Positions 53,841 to 63,819 of a stretch of DNA of 64,000 bases are shown here, piece by piece. The notes beneath the pieces were generated by a model. The model saw nothing but the letters and a program-made list of their open reading frames with translations. It did no database searches and was not told the origin of the DNA. The stretch covers positions 744,001 to 808,000 of the forward strand of contig CAVVVC010000001.1 in the NCBI GenBank assembly GCA_963751595.1, given 5' to 3'. Within the stretch, counting starts at the first letter, position 1. The number at the start of each line of letters is the position of its first letter. The position numbers were made by a program, and so were the translations under genes. This stretch comes from JAHEGP01 sp963751595 (GTDB taxonomy: Bacteria > Pseudomonadota > Gammaproteobacteria > Pseudomonadales > JAHEGP01).

Positions 53841-55310
53841 ATGACTCCACAAACCCTGTATGACAAACTCTGGAGCTCCCACTTGGTCAGCCAGCGGGAT
53901 GATGGCACGGCCCTGCTGTACATCGATCGTCACCTGATTCATGAAGTCACGTCGCCCCAGGCTTTCGAAGGCCTGCGGTTGGCGGGTCGCAAGTTATGGC
54001 GGGCAGACGCTATTCTGGCAACGCCGGATCACAATGTGCCCTCCGATAGTGCCGAGCGCAGCGGGGGCGTGGCCGGAATCAGCGACGAGGTATCGAGAAT
54101 ACAGGTACAGACCTTGGACGATAATTGTGCCGATTTCGATCTGCTCGAATTCACCATCAATGATCCCAGACAGGGTATTGTGCATGTGGTTGGGCCGGAG
54201 CAGGGCGCCACCCTGCCCGGAATGACCATCGTCTGTGGCGACTCCCACACCGCTACCCACGGCGCGCTGGGTGCACTTGCCCACGGTATCGGGACCTCCG
54301 AGGTCGAGCATGTGATGGCGACCCAGTGCCTGATCCAGAAAAAGATGAAGAATATGCTGGTGCGAGTCGACGGACAATTGCCTCCAGGGGTCACCGCCAA
54401 GGATATCGTACTGGCGGTTATCGGCAGAATCGGCACCGCCGGCGGCAACGGTCACGCCATCGAGTTTGCCGGCGAGGCCATCCGCTCCCTGTCGATCGAA
54501 GGTCGCATGACCATCTGTAATATGGCCATTGAAGCCGGAGCCAGGGTCGGTATGGTGGCGGTCGACGACACCACGCTCGACTATGTCAAGGGCAAGCCCT
54601 ATGCGCCGAGTGGCAAGCTCTGGGATGCCGCCGTAGCGTGCTGGCGCACCCTTCACAGTGACCCCGGAGCGGTCTTCGACACGGTGGTTGAATTGGACGC
54701 TGCAACGATCGAGCCCCAGGTGACCTGGGGTACGTCACCCGAAATGGTGGCCCCGGTCGGGGCGAAGGTGCCGGACCCGGACAGTTTCTCCGATCCTGCG
54801 AAACGCGAGGCCACCGCCCGGGCGCTGGACTACATGGGTCTGAAACCCGGCACGGCAATTACCGATATTCGACTGGACCGGGTATTTATCGGCTCCTGCA
54901 CCAACTCCCGCATCGAAGACTTGCGCGCGGCGGCTGAAATCGTGGCGGGTCGCAAGGTTGCATCGAATGTGGTGCAAGCCATGGTGGTGCCCGGTTCCGG
55001 ACTGGTCAAGGCACAGGCCGAGGCAGAAGGGTTGGACCAGATTTTCATTGCCGCGGGGATGGAGTGGCGCGCGCCGAGCTGTTCGATGTGCCTGGCAATG
55101 AATGCCGATCGGCTGGGACAAGGAGAGCACTGTGCATCGACCTCCAATCGCAATTTCGAGGGGCGTCAGGGCTATGGTGGTCGCACACATCTGGTGAGTC
55201 CGGCGATGGCGGCGGCAGCGGCGATCGCTGGTCACTTCGTGGATGTACGATCCCTGATCGCCGCTGACACCGAATCCAGCCAATCCAACTCACCGGGGGG
55301 ACACGCATAA
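53841..55310 (+). CDS. leuC: 3-isopropylmalate dehydratase large subunit
   Basis: A 489-residue aconitase-family subunit that, with LeuD, isomerises 2- to 3-isopropylmalate in leucine synthesis. The [4Fe-4S] cysteines are Cys353 (GSCTNSR), Cys414 and Cys417 (CSMC). The start ATG 53841 follows GAGG at 7 bp. Its stop overlaps leuD by one base (TAATG). Confidence 0.96.
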   Translation: MTPQTLYDKLWSSHLVSQRDDGTALLYIDRHLIHEVTSPQAFEGLRLAGRKLWRADAILATPDHNVPSDSAERSGGVAGISDEVSRIQVQTLDDNCADFDLLEFTINDPRQGIVHVVGPEQGATLPGMTIVCGDSHTATHGALGALAHGIGTSEVEHVMATQCLIQKKMKNMLVRVDGQLPPGVTAKDIVLAVIGRIGTAGGNGHAIEFAGEAIRSLSIEGRMTICNMAIEAGARVGMVAVDDTTLDYVKGKPYAPSGKLWDAAVACWRTLHSDPGAVFDTVVELDAATIEPQVTWGTSPEMVAPVGAKVPDPDSFSDPAKREATARALDYMGLKPGTAITDIRLDRVFIGSCTNSRIEDLRAAAEIVAGRKVASNVVQAMVVPGSGLVKAQAEAEGLDQIFIAAGMEWRAPSCSMCLAMNADRLGQGEHCASTSNRNFEGRQGYGGRTHLVSPAMAAAAAIAGHFVDVRSLIAADTESSQSNSPGGHA

Positions 55311-55990
55311 TGCAGGCATTTACCGTACTCGATGGTCTGGTGGCTCCAATGGACCGCGCCAATGTTGATACCGATCTGATCATACCCAAGCAATTCCTGA
55401 AATCGATCAAGCGATCCGGGTTCGGACCCAACCTGTTCGATAACCTGCGTTATCTGGACGAGGGGCAGCCGGGTCAGGACAATAGCCGGCGGCCGCTGAA
55501 TCCCGAGTTCACTCTCAACCAGCCCCGTTATCGGGGCGCCTCGGTACTTCTGGCGCGGGAGAATTTCGGTTGTGGCTCAAGTCGGGAGCACGCGCCCTGG
55601 GCGCTGGAAGATTACGGCTTTCGCTGTATCATCGCCCCGAGCTTCGCCGACATCTTTTTCAACAACTGTTTCAAGAACGGCATGCTGCCGATCGTGCTGG
55701 AGCCGGCTCTGGTCGACGAACTGTTCAGTGCAGTGGCAGAGAACGAAGGTTACCGCTTGACCATTGACCTGGAGCGCCAGCTTATCCAGCGCGTTGATGG
55801 TGATGACATCGCCTTCGAGGTAGATTCCTTTCGCAAGCACTGCCTTCTCAACGGGCTGGATGATATCGGTCTGACTTTGCAGGAAGCCGATGCGATTCGT
55901 GCCTTTGAAAAACGCTGGCAGCAACAGGCACCGTGGTTGTTTGGGGTGCTGGGTGCCGATGGAAACAGAGCTCGTGAGCAATCGCACTGA
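55310..55990 (+). CDS. leuD: 3-isopropylmalate dehydratase small subunit
   Basis: A 226-residue swivelling small subunit, a little longer than most. It has NVDTDLIIPKQFLK near residue 19, GCGSSREHAPWALEDYG near 85, and ADIFFNNCFKNGMLPI. It completes the LeuCD enzyme and is translationally coupled to leuC. A 141-bp gap then precedes leuB. Confidence 0.95.
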   Translation: MQAFTVLDGLVAPMDRANVDTDLIIPKQFLKSIKRSGFGPNLFDNLRYLDEGQPGQDNSRRPLNPEFTLNQPRYRGASVLLARENFGCGSSREHAPWALEDYGFRCIIAPSFADIFFNNCFKNGMLPIVLEPALVDELFSAVAENEGYRLTIDLERQLIQRVDGDDIAFEVDSFRKHCLLNGLDDIGLTLQEADAIRAFEKRWQQQAPWLFGVLGADGNRAREQSH

Positions 55991-56131
55991 CTGCGGGCAC
56001 GTTGCATAACGCCTCTATAGCTCCAGGGCCAACAACGCTATTCGCTCAAGCCGGGGCCGTGTTGTCCCGGGGGGTGAGAGTCTAATCCGCTTCATGTGTC
56101 AACGGTGGGGCAAGCAGGGGAGAAAAATCGT

Positions 56132-57208
56132 TTGAACAGGGTGTTATTGATCGAAGGTGACGGCATTGGGCCGGAAGTCGTGGGTGAAGCGCACAAGGTT
56201 CTGGAAGCGGCGGCCCGGCGCTACGGTCTGAAGATAGAATACGAGCAGGCCCTGCTGGGGGGTGCTGCTATCGACGCTGCCGGCGTACCCATGCCCGCTG
56301 CCACGCTTGAGGCTGCGAAGCGCAGTGACGCCATTTTGTTCGGCGCCATTGGCGGCCCAAAGTGGGATAGTCTCGACCGATCTGTCAGGCCAGAAAAAGG
56401 ATTACTGCAGTTTCGTTCGGCGTTGCAGCTGTTCGGTAACCTGCGACCGGCCATTCTGTATCCACAACTGGCCGCGGCGTCAACGCTCAAGCAGGAAGTG
56501 GTGGCCGGGCTCGATCTGTTGATTGTGCGGGAACTCACCGGTGGTATCTACTTCGGTGAGCCCCGGGGCATTCGACGTTTGGAAAATGGTGAGCGTCAGG
56601 GCTACAACACCTATCTCTACAGCGAATCGGAGATAATCCGGATTGCCAGGGTGGCATTCGAGGCAGCGCGCAAACGTCAGGGGCGGGTCTGTTCGGTCGA
56701 CAAGGCCAATGTGCTGGAGGCGACCATGCTCTGGCGTGAAGTGGTCAGTGAACTCGGGGCGCAGGAATACCCTGACGTAGAACTCAGTCACATGTATGTC
56801 GACAACGCCGCCATGCAACTGGTGCGGGCGCCGAAACAGTTCGACGTGCTGGTAACGGGTAACCTCTTTGGCGATATTCTGTCGGATGCGGCGGCAATGC
56901 TGACGGGATCCATCGGTATGTTGCCCTCGGCATCCCTGGATAGCGAAAATCGGGGGCTTTACGAGCCGTGCCATGGCTCGGCCCCGGACATCGCCGGCCA
57001 GGACACGGCCAATCCCCTGGCGACAATACTCTCGGCTGCCATGTTACTGCGTTACTCACTCAACCACGTGAGGGCGGCCGAGGCCATTGAAGCCGCCGTA
57101 TCCCGGGTCCTCGACCAGGGGCTGCGTACGGTGGATATCCATAGCGAGGGCATGCGCAAGGTCGGTACCCGGGAAATGGGCGATGCGGTGGTCGCGGCAT
57201 TGGCTTAG
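56132..57208 (+). CDS. leuB: 3-isopropylmalate dehydrogenase
   Basis: A 358-residue NAD-dependent oxidative decarboxylase giving 2-oxoisocaproate. Motifs: EGDGIGPEV at the N-terminus, VRELTGGIYFGEPRG near 130, the catalytic Lys in VDKANVLEA, and NLFGDILSDAAAMLTGS near 240. I place the start at TTG 56132, which has AGGGGAG 9 bp upstream and gives a family-like MNRVLLIEGDGIG; the in-frame GTG 56096 adds 12 non-conserved residues. Confidence 0.94.
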   Translation: MNRVLLIEGDGIGPEVVGEAHKVLEAAARRYGLKIEYEQALLGGAAIDAAGVPMPAATLEAAKRSDAILFGAIGGPKWDSLDRSVRPEKGLLQFRSALQLFGNLRPAILYPQLAAASTLKQEVVAGLDLLIVRELTGGIYFGEPRGIRRLENGERQGYNTYLYSESEIIRIARVAFEAARKRQGRVCSVDKANVLEATMLWREVVSELGAQEYPDVELSHMYVDNAAMQLVRAPKQFDVLVTGNLFGDILSDAAAMLTGSIGMLPSASLDSENRGLYEPCHGSAPDIAGQDTANPLATILSAAMLLRYSLNHVRAAEAIEAAVSRVLDQGLRTVDIHSEGMRKVGTREMGDAVVAALA

Positions 57209-57211
57209 TAA

Positions 57212-57334
57212 GGCTGCTGAAAAACGTATTCGAGGCAGCAAGCGCAAGGCAAGAACCGGCGAGGGGCAACAAATGACCGAGTTGAGCCGGTTTTTGAGGC
57301 TGCGATCGCCACGCAGATAGTTTTTCATCAGCCT
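57212..57334. repeat. 123-bp MITE-like element with terminal inverted repeats between leuB and asd
   Basis: GGCTGCTGAAAAAC at the left end (57212-57225) faces TTTTTCATCAGCC at the right end (57322-57334), matching at all but one position. It starts 3 bp after the leuB stop and has no coding content. GCTG-TGAAAAA ends are typical of insertion-sequence-derived miniature elements and of dispersed intergenic repeats in gammaproteobacteria. It may act as a terminator or RNA hairpin between the two genes. Confidence 0.6.
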
Positions 57335-57377
57335 GCCAGGGCAGGAGCGGATTGATCATTTAATGGGGAAGGTCGGT

Positions 57378-58487
57378 ATGAAGGTGGGTTTTGTAGGTTG
57401 GCGGGGAATGGTGGGCTCGGTGCTGCTGGACAGGATGCGTGCCGAAAGCGACTTTACTGGCCTGGAGCCGACGTTCTTTACCACTTCCAATGTGGGTGGA
57501 GAGAGTCCTGAGGTCGGCATTCAATGCGGGCCGCTGGCGGACGCAACGGATATCGACCAACTGGCGCAACAGGATGCCATTATCAGCTGCCAGGGTGGCG
57601 ACTATACGGGTGCGGTCTACCGGCAGCTGCGGGAGACCGGCTGGAATGGTTACTGGATAGATGCCGCATCGAAGCTGCGCATGGATGATGACGCGGTGAT
57701 TATCCTCGATCCCGTCAACCGGCATCTGATCGACCGCGCCCTGGCCGATGGTTACAAGACCTTTGTGGGGGGTAACTGCACGGTCAGCCTGATGCTGATG
57801 GCCGTTGGTGGCTTGTTCGAGGCCAATCTGGTGGAGTGGATCAGTTCCCAGACCTACCAGGCTGCATCAGGCGCCGGCGCGCGCAACATGCGCGAGCTCA
57901 TCCAGCAAATGGGTTCCCTGCAGCACTCGGTGGCAGAGCTGCTGGAACAGCCTGACAGCAGTATCCTCGATATCGACGAGCGCGTGATCGCCCATATGCG
58001 CTCGTCGTCATTCCCCACTGAATGTTTTGGTGCGCCGCTTGCGGGCAGTTTGCTGCCCTGGATCGACAGCGAGGTCGAACACGGGCAGAGTCGCGAGGAG
58101 TGGAAAGGTCAGGCGGAAACCAACAAGATCCTGGGCCTTGAAAACCCCGTGGCCATCGACGGTACCTGCGTCAGGGTGGGCGCGCTGCGCTGCCATAGCC
58201 AGGCGCTGACCATCAAGCTCAACCGTGACCTGCCCCTGGGGGACATCGAAGCGGCGATAGCGCAGGCTAACGACTGGGTGCAACTGGTGCCCAACCACCG
58301 AGAGGAGACCTTGCAGCACCTGAGTCCCACCGCCGTAAGCGGTACCCTGCAAATTGCCACCGGAAGGGTCAGAAAAATGAATTTGGGGCCCCGGTACCTC
58401 AATGTGTTCACGGTGGGGGACCAACTGCTCTGGGGCGCCGCTGAGCCCTTGCGCCGCATGCTGGCGATTGTGCGGGGCCAAATATAG
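57378..58487 (+). CDS. asd: Aspartate-semialdehyde dehydrogenase
   Basis: A 369-residue enzyme that reduces aspartyl phosphate to the semialdehyde, for lysine, threonine, methionine and peptidoglycan. The N-terminus MKVGFVGWRGMVGSVL matches E. coli Asd; the catalytic Cys134 is in GGNCTVSLML. I chose ATG 57378, with AAGG 6 bp upstream, over the in-frame ATG 57363. Confidence 0.96.
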   Translation: MKVGFVGWRGMVGSVLLDRMRAESDFTGLEPTFFTTSNVGGESPEVGIQCGPLADATDIDQLAQQDAIISCQGGDYTGAVYRQLRETGWNGYWIDAASKLRMDDDAVIILDPVNRHLIDRALADGYKTFVGGNCTVSLMLMAVGGLFEANLVEWISSQTYQAASGAGARNMRELIQQMGSLQHSVAELLEQPDSSILDIDERVIAHMRSSSFPTECFGAPLAGSLLPWIDSEVEHGQSREEWKGQAETNKILGLENPVAIDGTCVRVGALRCHSQALTIKLNRDLPLGDIEAAIAQANDWVQLVPNHREETLQHLSPTAVSGTLQIATGRVRKMNLGPRYLNVFTVGDQLLWGAAEPLRRMLAIVRGQI

Positions 58488-58680
58488 CGCTTGCGGACGC
58501 GCTTTAGCGCCCTGATCCCTGCACTGATTCGCAGAGTCGGCGGCGTTATGGCCAATTTCTTGCGAAAACCCCAACGTTAATGAATACTTAATCGCAACTA
58601 TGCACACATACAGGGGCTTGCCAAATCGTGCACCTTGTGTCCTGCATTCTGAAGGCACTCAATAATTAGGGTAGAGAGTT

Positions 58681-60921
58681 ATGGTTCGAACGTTTGCCGG
58701 GGTCGTTTTCGCGGTCAGCACATTGCATGCATCGGTGGTCAGTGCACTTGGCCTCGGGGAGATAGAGCTGCAGTCAGGCCTCAATCAGCCATTACAAGCC
58801 GAGATAGAACTGAACAATCTGGGTGAGCTCGACCCGGAGCAGGTCGCGATCAAATTGGGGAGCCCAGCGGATTTCTCCCGGGCAGGCGTCGAGCGGGTTT
58901 ACTTTCTCAACGATCTTAAATTTGTGGTTCAAACCGATGGCAAGGGCGGCGGCGTCATCAAAGTAAGCTCCAGCAAGCTGGTGCGCGAGCCGTATCTGGA
59001 TTTCGTGCTCGAGGCTCGCTGGCCCGATGGTCGGCTGCTGCGTGAATACACCGTGCTGGTTGATATGCCGGTTTTTACCCAATCTCCGGCCGCGGTAGTA
59101 GCACCCGCCAAAAGCCAGCAGCCTGCATCAGCGTCGGCTCCGGTAAGGGCCCGTGTGCCCGCGCCGGCACCCAGTGCCGCGGCACTGGCACCACAGCCGC
59201 CTCAGCCAAGGCAGGCCCTCAGCGGCGAAGTGGTCACCCGCAAGAACGATACCCTCTGGGGTATCGCGGCCAAGGCAAGGCCGAGTGGCGCAAGCATGCA
59301 GCAGGCCATGATGGCGATTTATCGCAACAACCCCGATGCCTTCACCCGCCAGAATATCAACGGTCTGCGCACTGGCCAGGTGTTGCGCATGCCAACCCGC
59401 GACGAATATGACGCACTCAGCAGGCAGCAGGCGATTCAGGCCGTTGCGCAGCAAAACGATGCCTGGAGCCAGGGTTCTACCGCGCCCCTCGAGGCCTCGG
59501 AAACCAGTGTCGTGCAGGCCGAGGAGCCGGTTGCCACCGGGGAAAGCTACATGAAACTCTCCAGCGGAGCCGGCGAAGCCACCAGCCCCGTTGGCGCCAG
59601 TGCCGGCACAGAAACGGTTGAAGTTGCCGATGAGGCCATCGAGGATGTGCGCTCGGAACTGGTCGTCGTGCAGGAAAAGCTGGACAAAACTGCTCTGGAG
59701 AACGCCGAGCTTGATTCGCGCCTCGATGACATGGAAGACCAGGTTGAAACCCTTGCCAAACTGGTTGAACTGAAAGACAGCCAACTGGCAGCTCTGCAGG
59801 CGCGACTGGAGCAGGAAGCCAGCAAGGCATCTGCGCCGGGTAGCGCCACCGCCACCGATCAGAATTTCGCTGCGCCTGCACCGACCGCGGCGGCCGCACC
59901 CGGCAATGGCACCGCCGAGGAAGCCAGCTTGCTTGACCGCCTGTTGAGCCCCCTGCCACTGGGAGCCCTGGCGCTGCTGGGTCTGGGCCTGCTGGCGCTA
60001 AAAAGGCGCAAGCAAACTGATGAGCCTGCCCCCGAATATGCAGCGGCCGTTCCCGCTGATCGAGCGGTTGTCATCGATACGCCCGCTGCCAGCGAAGACA
60101 CTGAGGAGCTTCCCGAAACAGAGCAGCCCTTTGCAAAATTGAGCCGCGAGGATTTACGCGCCAAGATTGCCGGGGAATTCGATCCGCTGGCTGAAGCAGA
60201 GGTGTACCGGAGTTACGACCGTAACGACGAAGCGATCGAAATGCTGCAACGGGCGATCGACGAACACCCCGAGCGCTCCGAGCTGCACCTCAAGTTGCTG
60301 TCGATCCTGGAAGACCTGGGCAGGCGGGAAGCGTTTATCAGCGCCTACGGGCGGCTGGAGGAAGAAGCTGGCGAGGACAGTCTGGAGGCGGCGCGCAAGC
60401 TGGCAGCAAAAAAAGGTTGGCTTGAACCTGCAGAGGACGCCGCAGAGAATGTCAGCGAAGAAATCGATAACGCCGACCTCGACTTCGACCTTGATTTCGA
60501 CCTGGAAGATGCCGACCGTACCGCTGAGGTTGTCACAAAAGAGCAAACTGAACTGACCTCGGAGAGGCAGGAAGGGCAGGGGGAAGTCGCCGAGTCGACA
60601 CCTGCGGAAGTTGAAGCGGCTCAAGTAGAGAAAGCCCTTGATGATCTCGATTTTGATCTCGAGCTCGACGAGGGCGATGCCGATGAAGTGGATAATGCCG
60701 AGCTGGCCCGGATGCTGGACAATGCCATTGAGGACGATGGCGACGATCTCAGTGAAATGGTCGACGGTGATGAAATAGCGACCAAGCTGGACCTTGCGCG
60801 GGCTTACGTCGATATGGGTGACGTCGACGGCGCCCGGGATATCCTCGCCGAGGTGCTGGATAGCGGCACCGAAACCCAGGTGCGCGAAGCCAACGAACTG
60901 TTACGCGATCTGGCGAGCTAG
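58681..60921 (+). CDS. fimV: FimV-family pole/motility protein
   Basis: A 746-residue FimV. The periplasmic N-terminal domain has LGLGEIELQSGLNQPLQAEI at about 24-43; a proline/alanine linker follows, then a LysM peptidoglycan-binding domain (182-238), a coiled coil (318-380), one membrane helix (424-440) and a very acidic cytoplasmic part with a C-terminal TPR-type FimV_C domain. In Pseudomonas it organises the cell pole, type IV pili and cAMP levels. Located between asd and truA as in P. aeruginosa. The presence of an adenylate cyclase at 24.8 kb is suggestive in this light. Confidence 0.94.
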   Translation: MVRTFAGVVFAVSTLHASVVSALGLGEIELQSGLNQPLQAEIELNNLGELDPEQVAIKLGSPADFSRAGVERVYFLNDLKFVVQTDGKGGGVIKVSSSKLVREPYLDFVLEARWPDGRLLREYTVLVDMPVFTQSPAAVVAPAKSQQPASASAPVRARVPAPAPSAAALAPQPPQPRQALSGEVVTRKNDTLWGIAAKARPSGASMQQAMMAIYRNNPDAFTRQNINGLRTGQVLRMPTRDEYDALSRQQAIQAVAQQNDAWSQGSTAPLEASETSVVQAEEPVATGESYMKLSSGAGEATSPVGASAGTETVEVADEAIEDVRSELVVVQEKLDKTALENAELDSRLDDMEDQVETLAKLVELKDSQLAALQARLEQEASKASAPGSATATDQNFAAPAPTAAAAPGNGTAEEASLLDRLLSPLPLGALALLGLGLLALKRRKQTDEPAPEYAAAVPADRAVVIDTPAASEDTEELPETEQPFAKLSREDLRAKIAGEFDPLAEAEVYRSYDRNDEAIEMLQRAIDEHPERSELHLKLLSILEDLGRREAFISAYGRLEEEAGEDSLEAARKLAAKKGWLEPAEDAAENVSEEIDNADLDFDLDFDLEDADRTAEVVTKEQTELTSERQEGQGEVAESTPAEVEAAQVEKALDDLDFDLELDEGDADEVDNAELARMLDNAIEDDGDDLSEMVDGDEIATKLDLARAYVDMGDVDGARDILAEVLDSGTETQVREANELLRDLAS

Positions 60922-60956
60922 CAAGCGGCCTCGCGGTGTCCGGGGGTGGAGCCACA

Positions 60957-61757
60957 GTGCCGCGGCGCATCGCCCTCGGGGTAGAATACGACGGCGGTGC
61001 CTTTCATGGTTGGCAACTGCAGCGTGACCCGGTTATGCCCACGGTACAGGCGGCCGTGGAACAGGCGCTGGGGCGGGTTGCCAATCACGCCGTCAGGGTT
61101 CACTGCGCCGGTCGCACAGATGCCGGCGTCCATGCGCTTTCCCAGATAGTCCATTTTGAAACCCCGGTCGAACGCCCGCTGAAGGCCTGGGTGATGGGAG
61201 TCAATACCTATCTGCCGGCTTCAGTCTGTGTGCGCTGGGCCCACCCTGTAGCGGACGACTTCCACGCACGATTCAGTGCGCTCAGGCGCCGTTATCGCTA
61301 CGTCATCGATAATCGTCCCGTACGCTCGGCGGTATTGGCGGGGAAAGTGAGCTGGCAATGCCTGCCGCTTGCGGAACAGCTGATGCAGGCCGATGCACAG
61401 CTGTTGACGGGCAGTCACGACTTTAGCTCCTACCGGGCGGTCGCCTGTCAGTCCCGCAGTCCGGTGCGCGAAGTCCACAGCGTTCAGGTTTATCGACAGG
61501 GCCCGCTGATCACCATCGAACTCGAGGCCAACGCCTTCCTGATGCATATGGTTCGAAATATTGCCGGCGTCCTGATGGCGGTTGGCAGCGGCAAGCAAGC
61601 GCCCGGCTGGGCTGGAGAGGTTTTGGCTGCCCGGGACCGGCGCCTCGGCGGCGTGACAGCACCGCCGTGGGGCCTTTACTTCTTGGGTGCCCTGTATCCA
61701 TCAGCCTACCAACTGCCGGGCTACGCTTGCGGGCCGGAGCTGGCGGCGATCGGCTAG
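60957..61757 (+). CDS. truA: tRNA pseudouridine(38-40) synthase
   Basis: A 266-residue TruA with the catalytic aspartate in GRTDAGVHA (Asp55) and ARFSALRRRYRYVI and NAFLMHMVRNI downstream. I prefer GTG 60957, with GGTGGAG five bases upstream, over GTG 60936. It modifies uridines 38-40 in the anticodon arm of many tRNAs. Confidence 0.93.
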   Translation: MPRRIALGVEYDGGAFHGWQLQRDPVMPTVQAAVEQALGRVANHAVRVHCAGRTDAGVHALSQIVHFETPVERPLKAWVMGVNTYLPASVCVRWAHPVADDFHARFSALRRRYRYVIDNRPVRSAVLAGKVSWQCLPLAEQLMQADAQLLTGSHDFSSYRAVACQSRSPVREVHSVQVYRQGPLITIELEANAFLMHMVRNIAGVLMAVGSGKQAPGWAGEVLAARDRRLGGVTAPPWGLYFLGALYPSAYQLPGYACGPELAAIG

Positions 61758-61832
61758 GGGGCGAGTCCCTGCGCGGTTCAGCGCCGGGTGTAGCCTGTTC
61801 CACGTTATCGCCTTTTTCCCACCTAATTCTGC

Positions 61833-61838
61833 TATGAT
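61833..61838 (+). promoter_or_regulatory. Candidate -10 box of trpF
   Basis: TATGAT lies 36 bp upstream of the trpF start; no strong -35 box at 17 bp. No Trp-rich leader peptide or attenuator hairpins are seen. Confidence 0.42.
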
Positions 61839-61874
61839 ACGCCGCTTTTCAAACTGGGCTGACAAACGGTCGCC

Positions 61875-62510
61875 ATGCCGTATCGTGTTCGAATCAAAGT
61901 TTGCGGGATAACCCGTGTGGAAGATGCCATCGCAGCCGTGGGCGAGGGGGTGGACGCATTGGGTCTGGTCTTTTACCCGCCTAGCCCGCGCCACGTCAGC
62001 GTTGCGACTGCGGCTGAGATCGCTCGCAGCGTACCCGCGTTCGTTGATGTCGTGGCGCTGTTCGTCAACCCCGCCCCGGGGCTGGTTGAGCAGGTTATCA
62101 ACCAGGTGCGACCGGATTTGCTGCAGTTTCATGGAGACGAAAACGTAGCCCAGTGCGAAGCTTTCGGGCAGTCCTACATCAAGGCACTGCAGGTGCGCGA
62201 TAGCGTTGAGCTGAGCAGGCAGGCTGCGCAATACCCCACAGCCAGGGCGCTGCTGCTGGATAGCTACAAACCGGGAATTCCCGGGGGCACCGGGGAAACG
62301 TTCAATTGGAATCTGATACCAGAGGCACTACGTAACACTAGCGTGCTCGCTGGCGGCCTGACCCCGGAAAACGTGGGCACAGCGGTGCAGTTGCTCCAGC
62401 CCTACGCGGTCGATGTCAGTGGTGGGGTGGAGCGGAAAAAAGGCATCAAGGATAGCGCGAAAATCCGATGCTTTGTGCAGCAGGTGCACAAGGCAGCCGA
62501 AATGACCTGA
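61875..62510 (+). CDS. trpF: Phosphoribosylanthranilate isomerase
   Basis: A 211-residue TIM-barrel enzyme of tryptophan synthesis. The catalytic Cys is in IKVCGITRVED (residue 10) and the phosphate loops LAGGLTPENV and VDVSGGVERKKGIKD close the barrel. Separate from trpC, as in Pseudomonas. Confidence 0.95.
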   Translation: MPYRVRIKVCGITRVEDAIAAVGEGVDALGLVFYPPSPRHVSVATAAEIARSVPAFVDVVALFVNPAPGLVEQVINQVRPDLLQFHGDENVAQCEAFGQSYIKALQVRDSVELSRQAAQYPTARALLLDSYKPGIPGGTGETFNWNLIPEALRNTSVLAGGLTPENVGTAVQLLQPYAVDVSGGVERKKGIKDSAKIRCFVQQVHKAAEMT

Positions 62511-62523
62511 GGATACCGATACC

Positions 62524-63732
62524 ATGACACAGCCTAGCTTCAACAACCAACCGGATTCCCGCGGTCACTTCGGGCCTTACGGTGGTCGTTTCGTCTCGGA
62601 GACTTTGATCTATGCCCTCGATGAACTGGAGCGCAGTTACCGCTCGCTTAAAGACGAGCCGCACTTCATAGACGAGCTTGATCGGGACCTCGCCCACTAT
62701 GTGGGTCGACCGTCACCCCTCTACCTGGCGGAGCGATGGAGCGACCGGGTGGGTGGTGCGCGTATCTATCTCAAGCGAGAAGATCTCAATCATACCGGTG
62801 CGCACAAGGTCAACAATACGGTGGGGCAGGGCCTGTTGGCGAAGTACTCTGGCAAATCAAGGGTAATTGCCGAAACCGGGGCAGGCCAGCATGGTGTGGC
62901 CACAGCCACTATCGCAGCGCGGCTCGGTATGTCATGCCAGGTGTTCATGGGTGAGGAGGATGTTCGCCGCCAGTCCCTGAACGTCTACCGGATGAAACTG
63001 CTGGGTGCTGAGGTCATTCCGGTGACCTCCGGCTCGAAAACCCTCAAAGACGCGATGAACGAAGCGCTGCGAGACTGGGTTACCAACGTCGACGACACCT
63101 TCTATATAATTGGCACGGTGGCGGGGCCGCACCCCTACCCAATGCTGGTGCGTGACTTCCAGGCGGTGATTGGCCGGGAAGCGAAACAGCAATGCCTGCA
63201 GCAGACGGGTCGCATGCCCGATGCCCTGGTGGCGTGCGTGGGGGGTGGGTCCAATGCCATCGGCTTGTTTCACCCTTTCCTCGAAGATGCCGACGTTGCC
63301 ATGTACGGAGTGGAGGCGGGTGGCGACGGTGTCGCGACCGGGCGTCATGCGGCGCCGCTCTCGGCCGGACGACCGGGGATTCTCCACGGCAACCGAACCT
63401 ACCTTATGGAAGATGACAACGGGCAGATCATCCACACTCACTCGGTCTCGGCTGGCCTGGATTATCCGGGTGTCGGGCCAGAGCATGCGTGGTTGAAGGA
63501 TATTGGCAGGGCGCATTATGTTTCGGTCACCGATGAAGAGGCCCTGGCCGCCTTTCGTGAACTGACGCTGGTCGAGGGCATTATGCCGGCTCTGGAATCC
63601 AGTCACGCACTGGCCTATGCGGCTAAACTCGCCCGTGAAATGTCCCCGGAGCAGACCATTGTCGTCAATCTTTCCGGCCGGGGCGACAAGGATATTCTTA
63701 CCGTCGCCGAGCTCGATGGCATCAGCTTCTAA
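62524..63732 (+). CDS. trpB: Tryptophan synthase beta chain
   Basis: A 402-residue PLP enzyme that joins indole and serine. The PLP lysine is Lys95 in HTGAHKVNN; the phosphate loop CVGGGSNAIG and ETGAGQHGVATAT are intact. It starts 13 bp after trpF, so trpF, trpB and trpA form an operon. Confidence 0.97.
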   Translation: MTQPSFNNQPDSRGHFGPYGGRFVSETLIYALDELERSYRSLKDEPHFIDELDRDLAHYVGRPSPLYLAERWSDRVGGARIYLKREDLNHTGAHKVNNTVGQGLLAKYSGKSRVIAETGAGQHGVATATIAARLGMSCQVFMGEEDVRRQSLNVYRMKLLGAEVIPVTSGSKTLKDAMNEALRDWVTNVDDTFYIIGTVAGPHPYPMLVRDFQAVIGREAKQQCLQQTGRMPDALVACVGGGSNAIGLFHPFLEDADVAMYGVEAGGDGVATGRHAAPLSAGRPGILHGNRTYLMEDDNGQIIHTHSVSAGLDYPGVGPEHAWLKDIGRAHYVSVTDEEALAAFRELTLVEGIMPALESSHALAYAAKLAREMSPEQTIVVNLSGRGDKDILTVAELDGISF

Positions 63733-63819
63733 TTCGAGAGCCATTAACAGCGCTGCCGTGCACCAAAGTCGCCGCAGCGGCTGCAACATCAACTTTATAG
63801 CAGGGGTGGGAGAGAAAGT

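Noticed and set aside
61758..61874. Tryptophan attenuator before trpF
   Set aside because: No short leader frame with Trp codons and no competing hairpins are seen.
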